Assembly: GCF_001422205.1 (NCBI RefSeq)
Contig: NZ_LMMJ01000010.1
Coordinates: 124,001 to 188,000 of the forward strand
Direction: 5' to 3'
DNA: 64,000 nucleotides
Source of the DNA: Curtobacterium sp. Leaf261
Lineage (GTDB): Bacteria; Actinomycetota; Actinomycetes; Actinomycetales; Microbacteriaceae
The translations under genes were made by a program, and so were the position numbers. The notes under the pieces are model-generated. The model saw only the letters and a list, made by a program, of their open reading frames with translations. It was not told where the DNA came from and searched no databases. The first letter of the stretch is position 1. Each line of letters starts with the position of its first letter. Positions 8,011 to 15,938 of the stretch are shown here, piece after piece.

Positions 8011-9577
8011 CACGGACAGCGCCGCCGGCGGCGCTGCTGACGAGCACGATGCATCCCGCGCTGACGTCGCGCCCGACGCGCGGTCGCACGGGCACCGTGC
8101 GACGCGTCCTCGGTCCGGGCGCCCAGGGGTGCACTCGGCCGGTGATCCTGATCTCCCGGCGCGGTTCCGGCACCGGTACCTGATCCTCGCGGTCTGTTGT
8201 CTGAGCCTGTTCATCGTGTCCCTCGACGCCACGGTCGTGAACGTGGCCCTGCCGTCGATCGGGCGCGAGCTGCACAGCACCATCGCGGGGCTGCAGTGGA
8301 CGATCGACGCGTACACCCTCGTGCTCGCGAGCCTCCTCATGCTCTCCGGGTCGACGGCGGACCGGATCGGCCGCCGCCGGACGTTCCAGCTCGGACTCGC
8401 GCTCTTCACCCTCGGGTCACTGCTCTGCTCGATCGCGCCGAGCGTCGGGTGGCTCGTCGTGTTCCGCATGGTGCAGGCGGTCGGCGGATCGATGATGAAC
8501 CCCGTCGCGATGTCGATCATCACGGCCACGTTCGACGACGCCCGAGAGCGTGCTCGCGCGGTCGGGGTGTGGGGCGCGGTCGTCGGTGTGTCGATGGGAC
8601 TCGGACCGCTCGTCGGCGGCGCGCTGACGGACAGCGTCGGCTGGCGGGCGATCTTCTGGATCAACATCCCGATCGGCATCGCGGCGATCGTCCTGACGTT
8701 CTGCTTCGTGCCGGAGTCACGGTCGTCACGGCCCAAGCGGTTCGACCCCGTGGGCCAAGCGCTCGTGATCGTCCTCCTGGCCACGCTCGTCGGGGGACTC
8801 ATCGAGGGACCGAGGCTCGGCTGGGCCGCTCCGGCGACGCTCGGGCTCTTCATCGCCGCCGCCGTCTCGTTGTACGGGCTCGTCCGCGTCGAGGGTCGGC
8901 GGCGAGAACCCTTGATCGACGTCCGGTTCTTCCGGAGCATCCCCTTCTCCGCGGCCGTCGTCGCAGCGATCGGTGCATTCGGCGCGAACGGGGCGTTCCT
9001 GTTCCTGAACGCCCTGTACCTGCAGGAGGTGCGGGGGATGTCGCCGTTCGAGGCCGGTCTCTGGACCCTCCCGGCCGCGGTCGCGACGATGGTGACGTCC
9101 CCGATCTCCGGTCGCCTCGTCGGTTCCTTCGGCACGCGCATCCCCCTGGTCCTCGCGGGGATCGGGATCGGAGCCGGTGGACTCGTGCTCACGACGATCA
9201 CCGCCACGACCCCGATGTGGGTCCTCGTGGTGGCGTTCGTCCTCTTCGGGTTCGGGTTCGGGATGGTGAACGCCCCGATCACGAACACCGCCGTGTCCGG
9301 CATGCCGCGGGCGCAGTCCGGGTCGGCGGCGGCGGTCGCCTCGACGAGCCGGCAGACCGGGGTGTCGCTCGGCGTGGCGCTCGCGGGGACGGTCACCGGC
9401 GCGAGTGCGGTCGCCACGGTGGGGGCCGACTTCGCGGTCGCCACCCATGCGATGTGGTGGATCGTCGTGGGGATCGCGGCGAGCATCCTGGCGATCGGGT
9501 TTGTGTCGAACTCGGCCGCGGCGAAGCGCTCGGTCGAGGCGATCGCGCCGCTGCTCGAGGAGCCGACCCCGGCCTGA
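7988..9577 (+). CDS. MFS multidrug exporter, DHA2 (EmrB/QacA) family
   Basis: 529 residues with about 14 membrane helices. The first helix carries SLDATVVNVALPSIG, the DHA2 signature with a membrane-embedded Asp, then ADRIGRRR in loop 2-3 (motif A) and VGVSMGLGPLVGGALTD in helix 5 (antiporter motif C). Such proteins export cationic dyes, antibiotics or other amphiphiles using the proton gradient; the actual substrate is unknown. The N-terminal extension of about 60 residues is hydrophilic and low in conserved features. An internal start nearer the first helix (for example GTG around 8129) is possible. No TetR or MarR regulator is adjacent. Confidence 0.9.
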   Translation: MTATTSTDTDSAAGGAADEHDASRADVAPDARSHGHRATRPRSGRPGVHSAGDPDLPARFRHRYLILAVCCLSLFIVSLDATVVNVALPSIGRELHSTIAGLQWTIDAYTLVLASLLMLSGSTADRIGRRRTFQLGLALFTLGSLLCSIAPSVGWLVVFRMVQAVGGSMMNPVAMSIITATFDDARERARAVGVWGAVVGVSMGLGPLVGGALTDSVGWRAIFWINIPIGIAAIVLTFCFVPESRSSRPKRFDPVGQALVIVLLATLVGGLIEGPRLGWAAPATLGLFIAAAVSLYGLVRVEGRRREPLIDVRFFRSIPFSAAVVAAIGAFGANGAFLFLNALYLQEVRGMSPFEAGLWTLPAAVATMVTSPISGRLVGSFGTRIPLVLAGIGIGAGGLVLTTITATTPMWVLVVAFVLFGFGFGMVNAPITNTAVSGMPRAQSGSAAAVASTSRQTGVSLGVALAGTVTGASAVATVGADFAVATHAMWWIVVGIAASILAIGFVSNSAAAKRSVEAIAPLLEEPTPA

Positions 9578-9659
9578 CCGGACGTGCGTGGCGGGGCCGG
9601 TGCGTGCCTCCAGTCCGGACGCCGTCCGCGCCATACTGGGTCCGAGGAACAGGAGACCG

Positions 9660-10373
9660 ATGGCCGAGCGCAGACGTCCCCGCGGACCACGGGCCGCGGC
9701 GGTCGCGGTCGTCGCGGCCGTGATGGTGGTGGGTGGTGCGCTCGCGCTCCGGGGACTCGACGGCTCCGACACGCCGAGCGCGACGACGATGGACGCTGCG
9801 AGCGGATCGTCGTCGACGGCGGCGTCGGCACAGCCGTCTCGGCAGCCGACGGCCGATCCACCCACAGCCGGTTCCGATGCAGCTTCGGATAACCCCGACG
9901 ACGACCCCGACGACGCCACCGACACGGCAGGACATCGGGGTACGGCCGTGTTCGCACCGAGCGGCGCCGATCTGCCCGGAGCGACGACCCTTGCTCGCTG
10001 CGGATCTGACCGTCGGTCCGCGGTGGCGCGGTACGACACGGCGGCGCTCGGCGCGGTGACCCTGCAGTGCGGTGACAGCGGTCAGGGGTACCAGCACATC
10101 GAGATGCGGCACGAGCGCGACTGGGACGACGAACTCGCGAGCACCCGGACCGAGCGCGACTGGGACGACCTCATGCTGACCGCGGTGCGGATCGCACTCA
10201 CCGAACCCGGGTCGGGACTGCCTGCCGACGCCGGTGACGGCAAGGTCTGCTACTCCGCACCGATCCGCTTCGCCGATGGAGGCACACCGCGCGATCCCTT
10301 CGTCAAGGTCATCGTCTCGGCGACGACGGACCGGGTCATCACGGCCTACCCGACGTCGCGCGAGGACTGCTGA
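9660..10373 (+). CDS. Membrane-anchored protein with C-terminal HIEMRH/AYPT domain (possible RNase-like fold)
   Basis: 237 residues. Residues 1-30 form a basic-hydrophobic signal anchor, about 31-95 a Ser/Thr/Asp/Pro-rich linker, then a compact domain that carries the order HIEMRH, RDWDD (twice, 15 residues apart), KVCYSAP and VITAYPTS with a terminal Cys. A His pair early and a late strand ending in TAYP is reminiscent of the RNase-like (BECR) folds found in polymorphic toxin C-termini. That is pattern memory, not a demonstrated match, and no immunity-type gene is adjacent. ATG 9660 has AGGAGA 4-9 nt upstream. It may equally be an uncharacterised exported protein. Confidence 0.7.
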   Translation: MAERRRPRGPRAAAVAVVAAVMVVGGALALRGLDGSDTPSATTMDAASGSSSTAASAQPSRQPTADPPTAGSDAASDNPDDDPDDATDTAGHRGTAVFAPSGADLPGATTLARCGSDRRSAVARYDTAALGAVTLQCGDSGQGYQHIEMRHERDWDDELASTRTERDWDDLMLTAVRIALTEPGSGLPADAGDGKVCYSAPIRFADGGTPRDPFVKVIVSATTDRVITAYPTSREDC

Positions 10374-10493
10374 GCAGGCGAGGGACGACCGCGGCCGATC
10401 AGCCGTCGGTCCCTTCCGCGCGGGTGCGGTCCGGGGGTATCCTCGCGGCAATCGGCGACCATCCGGCGGCCGCGCGCAGACAGGGGCGATCCC

Positions 10494-10850
10494 GTGCAGT
10501 TCTTGGTGTCCGTCATCGACGACGGGCAGGCGGCAGCGGCAGCCACGACCGCCTCAGCGACCGACGCGGAGGCGGCTGCGATCGACGCGTTCAACGACCG
10601 ACTCCGGGCCGGAGGGCACTGGGTGTTCGCAGCGGGGGTGTCAGACCCGGACGAGGCGTTCGTCGTCGACGCACGAGGTGCCGCGCACGGTTCCGCCGTC
10701 ACGCGGACGGCAGGGCCGTTCGTCCGGACCCCCGAGCACGTCGCCGGCTTCTGGATCCTGGACGCAGTCGACGTCGACACCGTGTCCGCCCTCGTCGAGG
10801 ACGCGTCCGCCGCGTGCAACCGGAAGCTCGAGGTACGGTCGCTCCTCTGA
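10494..10850 (+). CDS. YCII-related domain protein
   Basis: 118 residues, close to a single ferredoxin-like YCII domain: MQFLVSVID opening strand, central RAGGHWVFAAGV and the late GFWILDAVDVDTVSALVEDAS strand-helix. YCII relatives include chlorohydroxyquinol-type dehydrohalogenases and proteins of unknown role, often encoded beside ECF sigma factors; neither is adjacent here. GTG 10494 is chosen because CAGGGGCG lies a short distance upstream and a TATCCT -10-like motif starts near 10438. Confidence 0.75.
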   Translation: MQFLVSVIDDGQAAAAATTASATDAEAAAIDAFNDRLRAGGHWVFAAGVSDPDEAFVVDARGAAHGSAVTRTAGPFVRTPEHVAGFWILDAVDVDTVSALVEDASAACNRKLEVRSLL

Positions 10851-10851
10851 T

Positions 10852-10946
10852 CCGACGGCAAGGTCCGACACATTCGTGCGACGGCGTGGTCGGACGAATC
10901 CGTCCGACGGCATGGTCCGACGGGGTGGTCCGACGGCGCCAGAAGC
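10852..10946. repeat. Imperfect GGTCCGACGG-type repeats
   Basis: Between the YCII gene and the AraC-type regulator the words TCCGACGG and GGTCCGAC recur at least five times, and ATTCGT (10872) faces ACGAAT (about 10904) as an inverted pair. Regulatory binding or simple slippage could both explain it. Confidence 0.5.
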
Positions 10947-10990
10947 GTCGACAGGCCCTGACATCGTCCTCGATCTGCCATGATCTCCGC

Positions 10991-11986
10991 GTGGAGCAAG
11001 GAGCACGGAACGGATTTCGTCGGACACGCATGTCGAGCGACGACGGCGTCGACTACCGGGCGATCTTCGAGGAGGAGTACGCCGGGACCGACCTGACGGC
11101 GTCGGCCTTCGCTGAATCGACCACCACGTTCGAGTACACGATCGCCGGCGACGACGACGTCTCCCTGCGCACGATGCGCTCGGGCGGTGGTCGTCGTGGC
11201 GGGGTCATCGGACCGCTGGCCGACCACGTGGTGTTCTGGCTCAGCGAGGGTCGGGTCGACCTGCACTTCGAGGACCACGTCCGCACCGTGCTGCCCGGTG
11301 TCCCGACCATCGTCTCCGCCGGTGTCGCCCGCCGGTTCGACTCCCACGAGACGCGGTACAACGGCGTGCACGTCAACGACGAGTTCATCCGGGCGGTCGC
11401 GAAGGACCTCGGGATGCGCGTTCCGAGCGGGCCGATCCTGTTCGAGCAGCAGGACGACCAGGTCGTCGCGCTCGCGCCCCTCCGGACGCTGATCCGGACG
11501 ATCGGGCCGCAGCTGGTCGACCCGGCGACATCGGCGGAGGAGCGTGCCGTGCTGAACCGTCGCGTCGCCACCGTCGTGCTCGACACGTTCCCGATCCGGG
11601 CGGTGGCCGCCGGAGGCGGAGGCGACGTGGTGACCGGTCCCGGCGGGCGTTCCGGAGCCGCCGACCGGTTGAGTGCGGCGCTCGCCTTCGTGCAGCACCA
11701 CGCCGGCGACCGGGTGGTGCTCGCCGACATCGCGGACGCCGCCGGGCTCAGCGTCCGCGGGCTGCAGTTGCTGTTCCGGCGGACGCTCGAGACGACGCCG
11801 ATGAACCACCTCGCCGACGTCCGGTTCGAGCGTGTCCGTCGTGAGCTCCTGGACGGGACACCGGGGACCATGCGCGTCACGACGATCGCCCGACGCTGGC
11901 AGTTCGGGAATCTCGGCCGGTTCTCCGGGTCGTACCGCGAACGGTTCGGCGAGCTGCCGATGGAGACACTCCGTCGTTCTCAGTGA
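10991..11986 (+). CDS. AraC family transcriptional regulator
   Basis: About 331 residues. The N-terminal part resembles the cupin-like sensing domain of AraC/AraC_binding_2 regulators. The C-terminal 110 residues hold the two-HTH AraC domain: VVLADIADAAGLSVRGLQLLFRRTLETTPMNHL and later TTIARRWQFGNLGRFSGSYRERFGELP, the second being the typical AraC signature. GTG 10991 is preferred because a -10-like CATGAT ends 6 nt before it; the ATG at 11030 has neither an SD nor a -10. No operon partner is evident: the genes around it read in the same direction but are separated by 140 and 299 bp. Confidence 0.88.
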   Translation: MEQGARNGFRRTRMSSDDGVDYRAIFEEEYAGTDLTASAFAESTTTFEYTIAGDDDVSLRTMRSGGGRRGGVIGPLADHVVFWLSEGRVDLHFEDHVRTVLPGVPTIVSAGVARRFDSHETRYNGVHVNDEFIRAVAKDLGMRVPSGPILFEQQDDQVVALAPLRTLIRTIGPQLVDPATSAEERAVLNRRVATVVLDTFPIRAVAAGGGGDVVTGPGGRSGAADRLSAALAFVQHHAGDRVVLADIADAAGLSVRGLQLLFRRTLETTPMNHLADVRFERVRRELLDGTPGTMRVTTIARRWQFGNLGRFSGSYRERFGELPMETLRRSQ

Positions 11987-12174
11987 CGCCTGCCGACGTG
12001 CGCCGATGCGTCCCGGACGTGCCCCCGACGTGCCCCACGAGGTGTCGAAGACGTGCCGCGGACGTGCCCATCGACGTACCCCTCGCACGGGGGTAGTCGC
12101 GGCCGCATCGCGCAGGAACCGGTCCGACGCTGCCGCAGTTGTACCCCGATGTGTCCTCATCCTCGAAGTTGCCT

Positions 12175-12201
12175 GGGAACGGTGAGGGCCGTGTGACGAT
12201 T
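12175..12201 (+). promoter_or_regulatory. Possible ECF-sigma-type promoter of the Asp23 cluster
   Basis: GGGAAC (12175-12180), 16 nt, then CGATT (12197-12201) resembles the GGAAC/CGTT promoters used by actinobacterial SigE/SigH-type factors. It would give a leader of about 80 nt ahead of ATG 12286. The rest of the gap 11987-12174 holds imperfect GACGTGCC repeats and a TACCCC-N7-GGGGTA inverted repeat (12077-12095). Confidence 0.4.
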
Positions 12202-12285
12202 CTCGGTCCATGCCCGTCTTCTCCGTGAACCCGCTCGGAGACGCAGTCGGGTCACTGCAGACACACCTCGAACCAAGGAGAGATC

Positions 12286-12741
12286 ATGGCTGAGAACACC
12301 ACCCCCACCACCCCGAAGAGCGTCGTGCCCGGCTCCGCCGCATCGACCAGCCAGTCCGGCTCCGGCAAGACCGTCATCGACGACACCGTCGTCGCCAAGG
12401 TCGCCGGCATCGCGGCGCGCGAGGTCAGCGGCGTCTACGCACTCGGTGGCGGTGCAGCCCGCGCGATCGGTGCGATCCGTTCCGCGATCGGCAACGAGGA
12501 CCACGGCCAGGGCGTCAAGGTCGAGGTCGGCGAGCGCCAGGTCGCCGCCGACGTCACGATCGTCGCCGAGTACCCCGTGTCGCTCCAGGACGTCGCCGAG
12601 GGCGTGCGCAAGTCGGTCGGCAACGCGATCCAGCACATCATCGGCATGGAGATCGCCGAGATCAACGTCACCATCCAGGACGTCCACATCCCGGGTGACG
12701 ACGACAACGACGACGACAAGAAGGAGTCGCGAGTCGCATGA
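12286..12741 (+). CDS. Asp23/Gls24 family envelope stress protein
   Basis: 151 residues. After a Ser/Thr/Pro-rich start, the Asp23 domain runs from IDDTVVAKVAGIAAREVSGVYALGG through VEVGERQVAADVTIVAEYPVSLQDVAEGVRKSVGNAI to INVTIQDVHI, matching the family throughout. The tail is acidic then basic (DDDNDDDKKESR). In Staphylococcus, Asp23 is a cytoplasmic, membrane-associated protein tethered by AmaP and linked to cell-envelope stress. The start has a strong AAGGAG 6 nt upstream. It heads an eight-gene co-directional cluster. Confidence 0.92.
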   Translation: MAENTTPTTPKSVVPGSAASTSQSGSGKTVIDDTVVAKVAGIAAREVSGVYALGGGAARAIGAIRSAIGNEDHGQGVKVEVGERQVAADVTIVAEYPVSLQDVAEGVRKSVGNAIQHIIGMEIAEINVTIQDVHIPGDDDNDDDKKESRVA

Positions 12742-12929
12742 GCACCCCCCTCATCGGCGCCCTGATCGGCGCCATCCTCGCCGTCGTCGCCCTCCAGTTC
12801 GGTTTCTGGGGCTTCGTGCTCGTCATCGTGTTCGGTGCGATCGGTGCCCTCGTGGCAGCGCTCGCCACGGGCCGCATCGACTTCGCTGCCCTCCGGGACG
12901 TCCTGACCGGTCGCCGGAGCTCCCGGTGA
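12738..12929 (+). CDS. Small two-TM protein of the Asp23 cluster (DUF2273-like)
   Basis: 63 residues: MSTPLIGALIGAILAVVALQFG, then WGFVLVIVFGAIGALVAALATG, and a short basic tail. Size, two adjacent helices and position directly after Asp23 match the small DUF2273-type membrane proteins found in Asp23 loci. It overlaps asp23 by ATGA (12738-12741) and the next gene by GTGA, so translation is coupled in both directions. Confidence 0.8.
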   Translation: MSTPLIGALIGAILAVVALQFGFWGFVLVIVFGAIGALVAALATGRIDFAALRDVLTGRRSSR

Positions 12930-13240
12930 CCGGGGGCCCGGCCATCCCGGGACACGTCGAGATCAGCACGCGCGCGCTGACGTCGTGCGCCCGGGCCGTC
13001 ACGGCCGAGCGGCTCGGCGTTCCCGCGGGTCGTGTCCGGGTCTCGCTCGACGACCACGAGGGCGGGATCGCCCTCGACATCGCAAGCCCGATCGGCGACT
13101 CCTCCGGGATCGTCGACGGGGCCAGGGACGGCGCCGTCGCCATCCGTGAGCGGCTCTCGTCGCTCATCGGACGTCGTGTCGGGGCCGCCAGGATCGAGCT
13201 CACCGGCATCGTCCGGACCTCGACCAACCGCACTCGCTGA
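12926..13240 (+). CDS. Small Asp23-like protein
   Basis: 104 residues starting GTG 12926 inside the previous stop codon (GTGA). The sequence keeps the Asp23-like order HVEISTRALTSCARAVTAERLGVP, VRVSLDDHEGGIALDIASPIG and the helix GARDGAVAIRERLSSLIGRRVGAARIELTGIV, but is shorter than Asp23 and lacks its tails. It is best described as a divergent Asp23-family or Asp23-associated protein. The downstream gene follows by 14 bp with a strong SD. Confidence 0.75.
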   Translation: MTGGPAIPGHVEISTRALTSCARAVTAERLGVPAGRVRVSLDDHEGGIALDIASPIGDSSGIVDGARDGAVAIRERLSSLIGRRVGAARIELTGIVRTSTNRTR

Positions 13241-13254
13241 AGGAGGCGAACCGC

Positions 13255-13830
13255 ATGAGCAACACATCTCTCGAGCGCCGCCTCCGGCGTCGCTCCGTCC
13301 ACCGGAGCCGTTCCACGGCCGTGTCGATCGCGCTGGTCGTGCTCGTCCTGGTCGCAGCATGGATCGGACTGGAGGCAGTGCTCGCCGCCATGGGCACCGC
13401 ACCACTCCTCGTGGCACCGCAGGACGCGGTCAACGCCGCGCTCCGCCCGGACGCCGCCGGCACCACCATCGCGGTGGCCTCGGCCGTCGTCCTGCTGGTC
13501 CTCGGTGTCTGGCTGATCGTCTTGGCACTCAAGCCCGGACGGCAGCACCGCCGCTCCGTGCCGAACGACCGTGCCGTGGTCGTCGTCGACGATCACATCG
13601 TGGCTTCCACCGCGGTGTCCGCAGCGTCGCTCGCGGCCGGTATCTCGCCGGACCAGGTCGATGCGTGGTCCAAGGGTCGTCGCATCGGCGTCCGGATCGT
13701 CCCGACCTCGGGCTTCCCCGTCGACGAGCACGTCGTCAAGGCGGCCATCGAGGACCGCCTGAAGTCCCTCGACAGCGGACTCGCGCATCGTGTGTCCGTC
13801 GACATCGCCTCGAAGGGGGTGCTCGCATGA
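13255..13830 (+). CDS. DUF6286-type membrane protein of the Asp23 cluster
   Basis: 191 residues. A basic N-terminus (RRLRRRSVHRSR) precedes a helix at about 21-47, a periplasm-facing loop and a second helix at about 75-92, followed by a cytoplasmic alpha/beta domain (VVVVDDHIVASTAVSAASLAAGISPDQVDAW to HRVSVDIASKGV). This layout is that of the DUF6286 proteins found in actinobacterial Asp23 clusters. AAGGAGG is placed ideally before the ATG. Overlaps the next gene by ATGA. Confidence 0.8.
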   Translation: MSNTSLERRLRRRSVHRSRSTAVSIALVVLVLVAAWIGLEAVLAAMGTAPLLVAPQDAVNAALRPDAAGTTIAVASAVVLLVLGVWLIVLALKPGRQHRRSVPNDRAVVVVDDHIVASTAVSAASLAAGISPDQVDAWSKGRRIGVRIVPTSGFPVDEHVVKAAIEDRLKSLDSGLAHRVSVDIASKGVLA

Positions 13831-14390
13831 CCAGCAGCAACCGCACCATGAACCGGATCGTGCTGTTCATCCTCGGTCTCGTCGCGATCGTCGCTGCCCT
13901 CGTCGGCGGTGCCGGGGTGCTGCCGCCCGTCCGCGACGCACTGTCGCAGTACGTGACCCTGCCGAAGAGCGTGACCCTCGACACGACGACCCTCTGGATC
14001 GTCGCCGTCGTGTGCGTCGTCGTGATCGTCCTGTCGATCATCTGGATCGTCACGCGAGGCCGCGGTGGCACGTCCATCGCACTCCGTGAGGAGAAGGGCG
14101 ACGACCAGGTCACCGTCAACGTCGGTCTGGTCCGCGACGTCATCGAGCACGAGCTCGACGAGGTCCGCGACGTGGTCGGCACCCGTGTCGATCTCTACCG
14201 GGTCCGCAAGCAGCGCGCCGCCCGCGTCCGGATCTCGGTCCGCCGCGGTGGCGACGCCGCGACGGTGCTCGATGCGGTCGACCGTGCACTCGCAACGCTC
14301 GACCGCGTCCTCGGCCGGCAGGTCCCGACCCTCGTCCACCTGACCGGTGGCACGAAGTCGGTCCTCGCCAAGAAGGTCCGCGTCCAGTAG
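13827..14390 (+). CDS. amaP: AmaP-like Asp23 membrane anchor
   Basis: 187 residues: two membrane helices (about 10-28 and 53-74) bracket an extracytoplasmic loop, then a cytoplasmic domain VTVNVGLVRDVIEHELDEVRDVVGTRVDLYRVRKQRAARVRISVRRGGDAATVLDAVDRALATLDRVLG. The layout matches alkaline-shock-response membrane anchor proteins (AmaP), which hold Asp23 at the membrane; homology is inferred from architecture and position. Starts in the preceding stop codon (ATGA). Confidence 0.78.
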   Translation: MTSSNRTMNRIVLFILGLVAIVAALVGGAGVLPPVRDALSQYVTLPKSVTLDTTTLWIVAVVCVVVIVLSIIWIVTRGRGGTSIALREEKGDDQVTVNVGLVRDVIEHELDEVRDVVGTRVDLYRVRKQRAARVRISVRRGGDAATVLDAVDRALATLDRVLGRQVPTLVHLTGGTKSVLAKKVRVQ

Positions 14391-14458
14391 GTCGCGGTAC
14401 CACCGGCACAGCTCCGTATCGCGAACACCACCTCACCAGCACTGAAAGGAAGTCCGAC

Positions 14459-14632
14459 ATGGGCCTCGACGACAAGATCAAGAACGCTGCACAGGACCTC
14501 GCCGGCAAGGCGAAGGAAGCCGTCGGCAACGCCACGAACGACGACAGCAAGGTCGCGGACGGCAAGAAGGACCAGGCCGCCGCGAGCGCGAAGAAGACCG
14601 GCGAGGACGTCAAGGACGTCTTCAAGAACTGA
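14459..14632 (+). CDS. CsbD family stress protein
   Basis: 57 residues starting MGLDDKIKNAAQDLAGKAKEA, with the CsbD pattern of charged, Lys/Asp/Ala-rich, poorly hydrophobic sequence and KDQAAASAKKTGEDVKDVFKN at the end. CsbD proteins are general-stress (SigB-type) proteins of unknown mechanism. The SD AAAGGAAG sits about 8 nt before the ATG. A strong hairpin terminator follows the stop codon, so a shorter transcript ending here is likely, with read-through needed for the next two genes unless they have their own promoter. Confidence 0.88.
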   Translation: MGLDDKIKNAAQDLAGKAKEAVGNATNDDSKVADGKKDQAAASAKKTGEDVKDVFKN

Positions 14633-14649
14633 TCGACTCCGCAGCACCC

Positions 14650-14687
14650 CGGCGCCCCGCTCCGCATGAACGCGGAGCGGGGCGCCG
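14650..14687 (+). terminator. Intrinsic-type terminator after the CsbD gene
   Basis: CGGCGCCCCGCTCCGC (14650-14665) and its exact complement (14672-14687) form a 16-bp stem with the 6-nt loop ATGAAC, followed by TTCCTCG. It lies inside the Asp23 cluster. Confidence 0.8.
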
Positions 14688-14744
14688 TTCCTCGTCCGCC
14701 ACCCACCACCGCTTCGTCACCCATCACCGCAAGGAGGTCGTCTG

Positions 14745-15938
14745 ATGACCGACCAACACCACACCGTCACCCCGGTCGCACTGCCGACCGCGCTCACCGA
14801 ACCACTGCCGGACGACGCCACGCTGGCGACCCGGCTCGCACGCACCGCAGCGGAGACGGCCTCCGCCGTCCACGGTGTCCACGGCCTCGGCGGGATCGCC
14901 GCCCGCGCTGCCGACCGTCTCCGTGAGCGTCTCGGCCAGAACGCCGGTGCCCCGGGTGTCCGGGTCGACATCACGGACGAGCGCACCGAGGTCACGGTGG
15001 CGATCGTCGTCGAGTACCCGGAGGTCGTGACGCGCGTCGCCGACGCGGTCCGCACCCAGGTCGAGCACGCGGTCACGCAGCTCTCGGACGCCCCGATCTC
15101 CGTCGACGTCCGCGTCATCGACGTGCACGGTCCGTTCGACCGGGACACCGAACCCGCCGACCTCATCGACTCGGCAGCCGACGCGGTCCAGGGGGCCGCG
15201 GCCGCCACGAAGGACGCAGCCGTCCGCGCGACCGACGCGACGAAGGACGCTGCCGTCCGCGCGTCGGACGCGACGAAGGACGCCGCGGTCCGCGCTGCCG
15301 AGGCCACGAAGGACGCAGCGGTCCGCACGGCCGACGTGACGAAGGACGTCGCGGGTGCCGCGAGGGACGCCAGTGTCACCGCTGCGGACGCCACGAAGGA
15401 CGCTGCCGTCCGGGCTGCCGACGCCACGAAGGACGCTGCGGTCGCCGCGGCGGAGACGACCAGGGCCGCCGCGGACACCGCGCGCGACTCGGCCGTGGCC
15501 GTGAAGGACGCCGCTGTCGAGGCCGGTGATGCCGCCGCAGACGCAACCGCGTCCGCCGCGGACTCAACGGCCGAGGCTGCCGGACGCGCCGTCGACGCCG
15601 GCCGGACCGTCGTCGAGGACGCCCGGGACGCCTCCAGGACGGCTGCCGACGACGTCGCCGACGCGACGCGCGCTGCTGCCGACGACGTCGCCGACGCGAC
15701 GCGCGCTGCTGCTGCCGACGTCGCCGACGCGACGCGCGCTCCTGCCGACGACCTCGCCGACGCCACGCGCGCTCCTGCCGACGACGTCCCCGCCGCGATG
15801 CCTGCCGCCGACACCGCGGCAGATGCCTCGGCCGCGACCGCGGCCCGTGACGCCGCCGACCGAGTCGCCGACGCCGCGGACTCCGCAGCGGACGCGATCG
15901 CCGCGGAGTCGGAGGATCGTCGGACGGATCCCGCGTGA
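14745..15938 (+). CDS. Asp23 domain fused to LEA-like 11-residue repeats
   Basis: 397 residues. Residues about 33-125 are an Asp23/Gls24 domain (HGVHGLGGIAARAADRLRER, VDITDERTEVTVAIVVEYPEV, ISVDVRVIDVHG). From residue 154 the chain becomes an 11-residue repeat, ATKDAAVRAAD, with seven clear copies, one degenerate copy and one broken 7-residue unit. A second block of five 11-mers, ADDVADATRAA, starts at residue 300. The 11-residue periodicity and Ala/Lys/Asp/Glu composition match group 3 LEA and plasma-apolipoprotein-like amphipathic helices, which can lie on membranes or protect during desiccation. AAGGAGGT is a near-perfect SD. The final GTGA overlaps the next gene. Confidence 0.88.
   Translation: MTDQHHTVTPVALPTALTEPLPDDATLATRLARTAAETASAVHGVHGLGGIAARAADRLRERLGQNAGAPGVRVDITDERTEVTVAIVVEYPEVVTRVADAVRTQVEHAVTQLSDAPISVDVRVIDVHGPFDRDTEPADLIDSAADAVQGAAAATKDAAVRATDATKDAAVRASDATKDAAVRAAEATKDAAVRTADVTKDVAGAARDASVTAADATKDAAVRAADATKDAAVAAAETTRAAADTARDSAVAVKDAAVEAGDAAADATASAADSTAEAAGRAVDAGRTVVEDARDASRTAADDVADATRAAADDVADATRAAAADVADATRAPADDLADATRAPADDVPAAMPAADTAADASAATAARDAADRVADAADSAADAIAAESEDRRTDPA

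Noticed and set aside
12077-12095. CsoR-type operator TACCCC-N7-GGGGTA
   Set aside because: Arms resemble the CsoR sites but the spacing is 19 bp instead of 15 and no copper gene is next to it; better seen as a hairpin after the AraC gene.
15204-15810. CRISPR-like or satellite array
   Set aside because: The 33-bp periodicity is the in-frame coding of 11-residue helical repeats; spacers are absent and the frame is intact.
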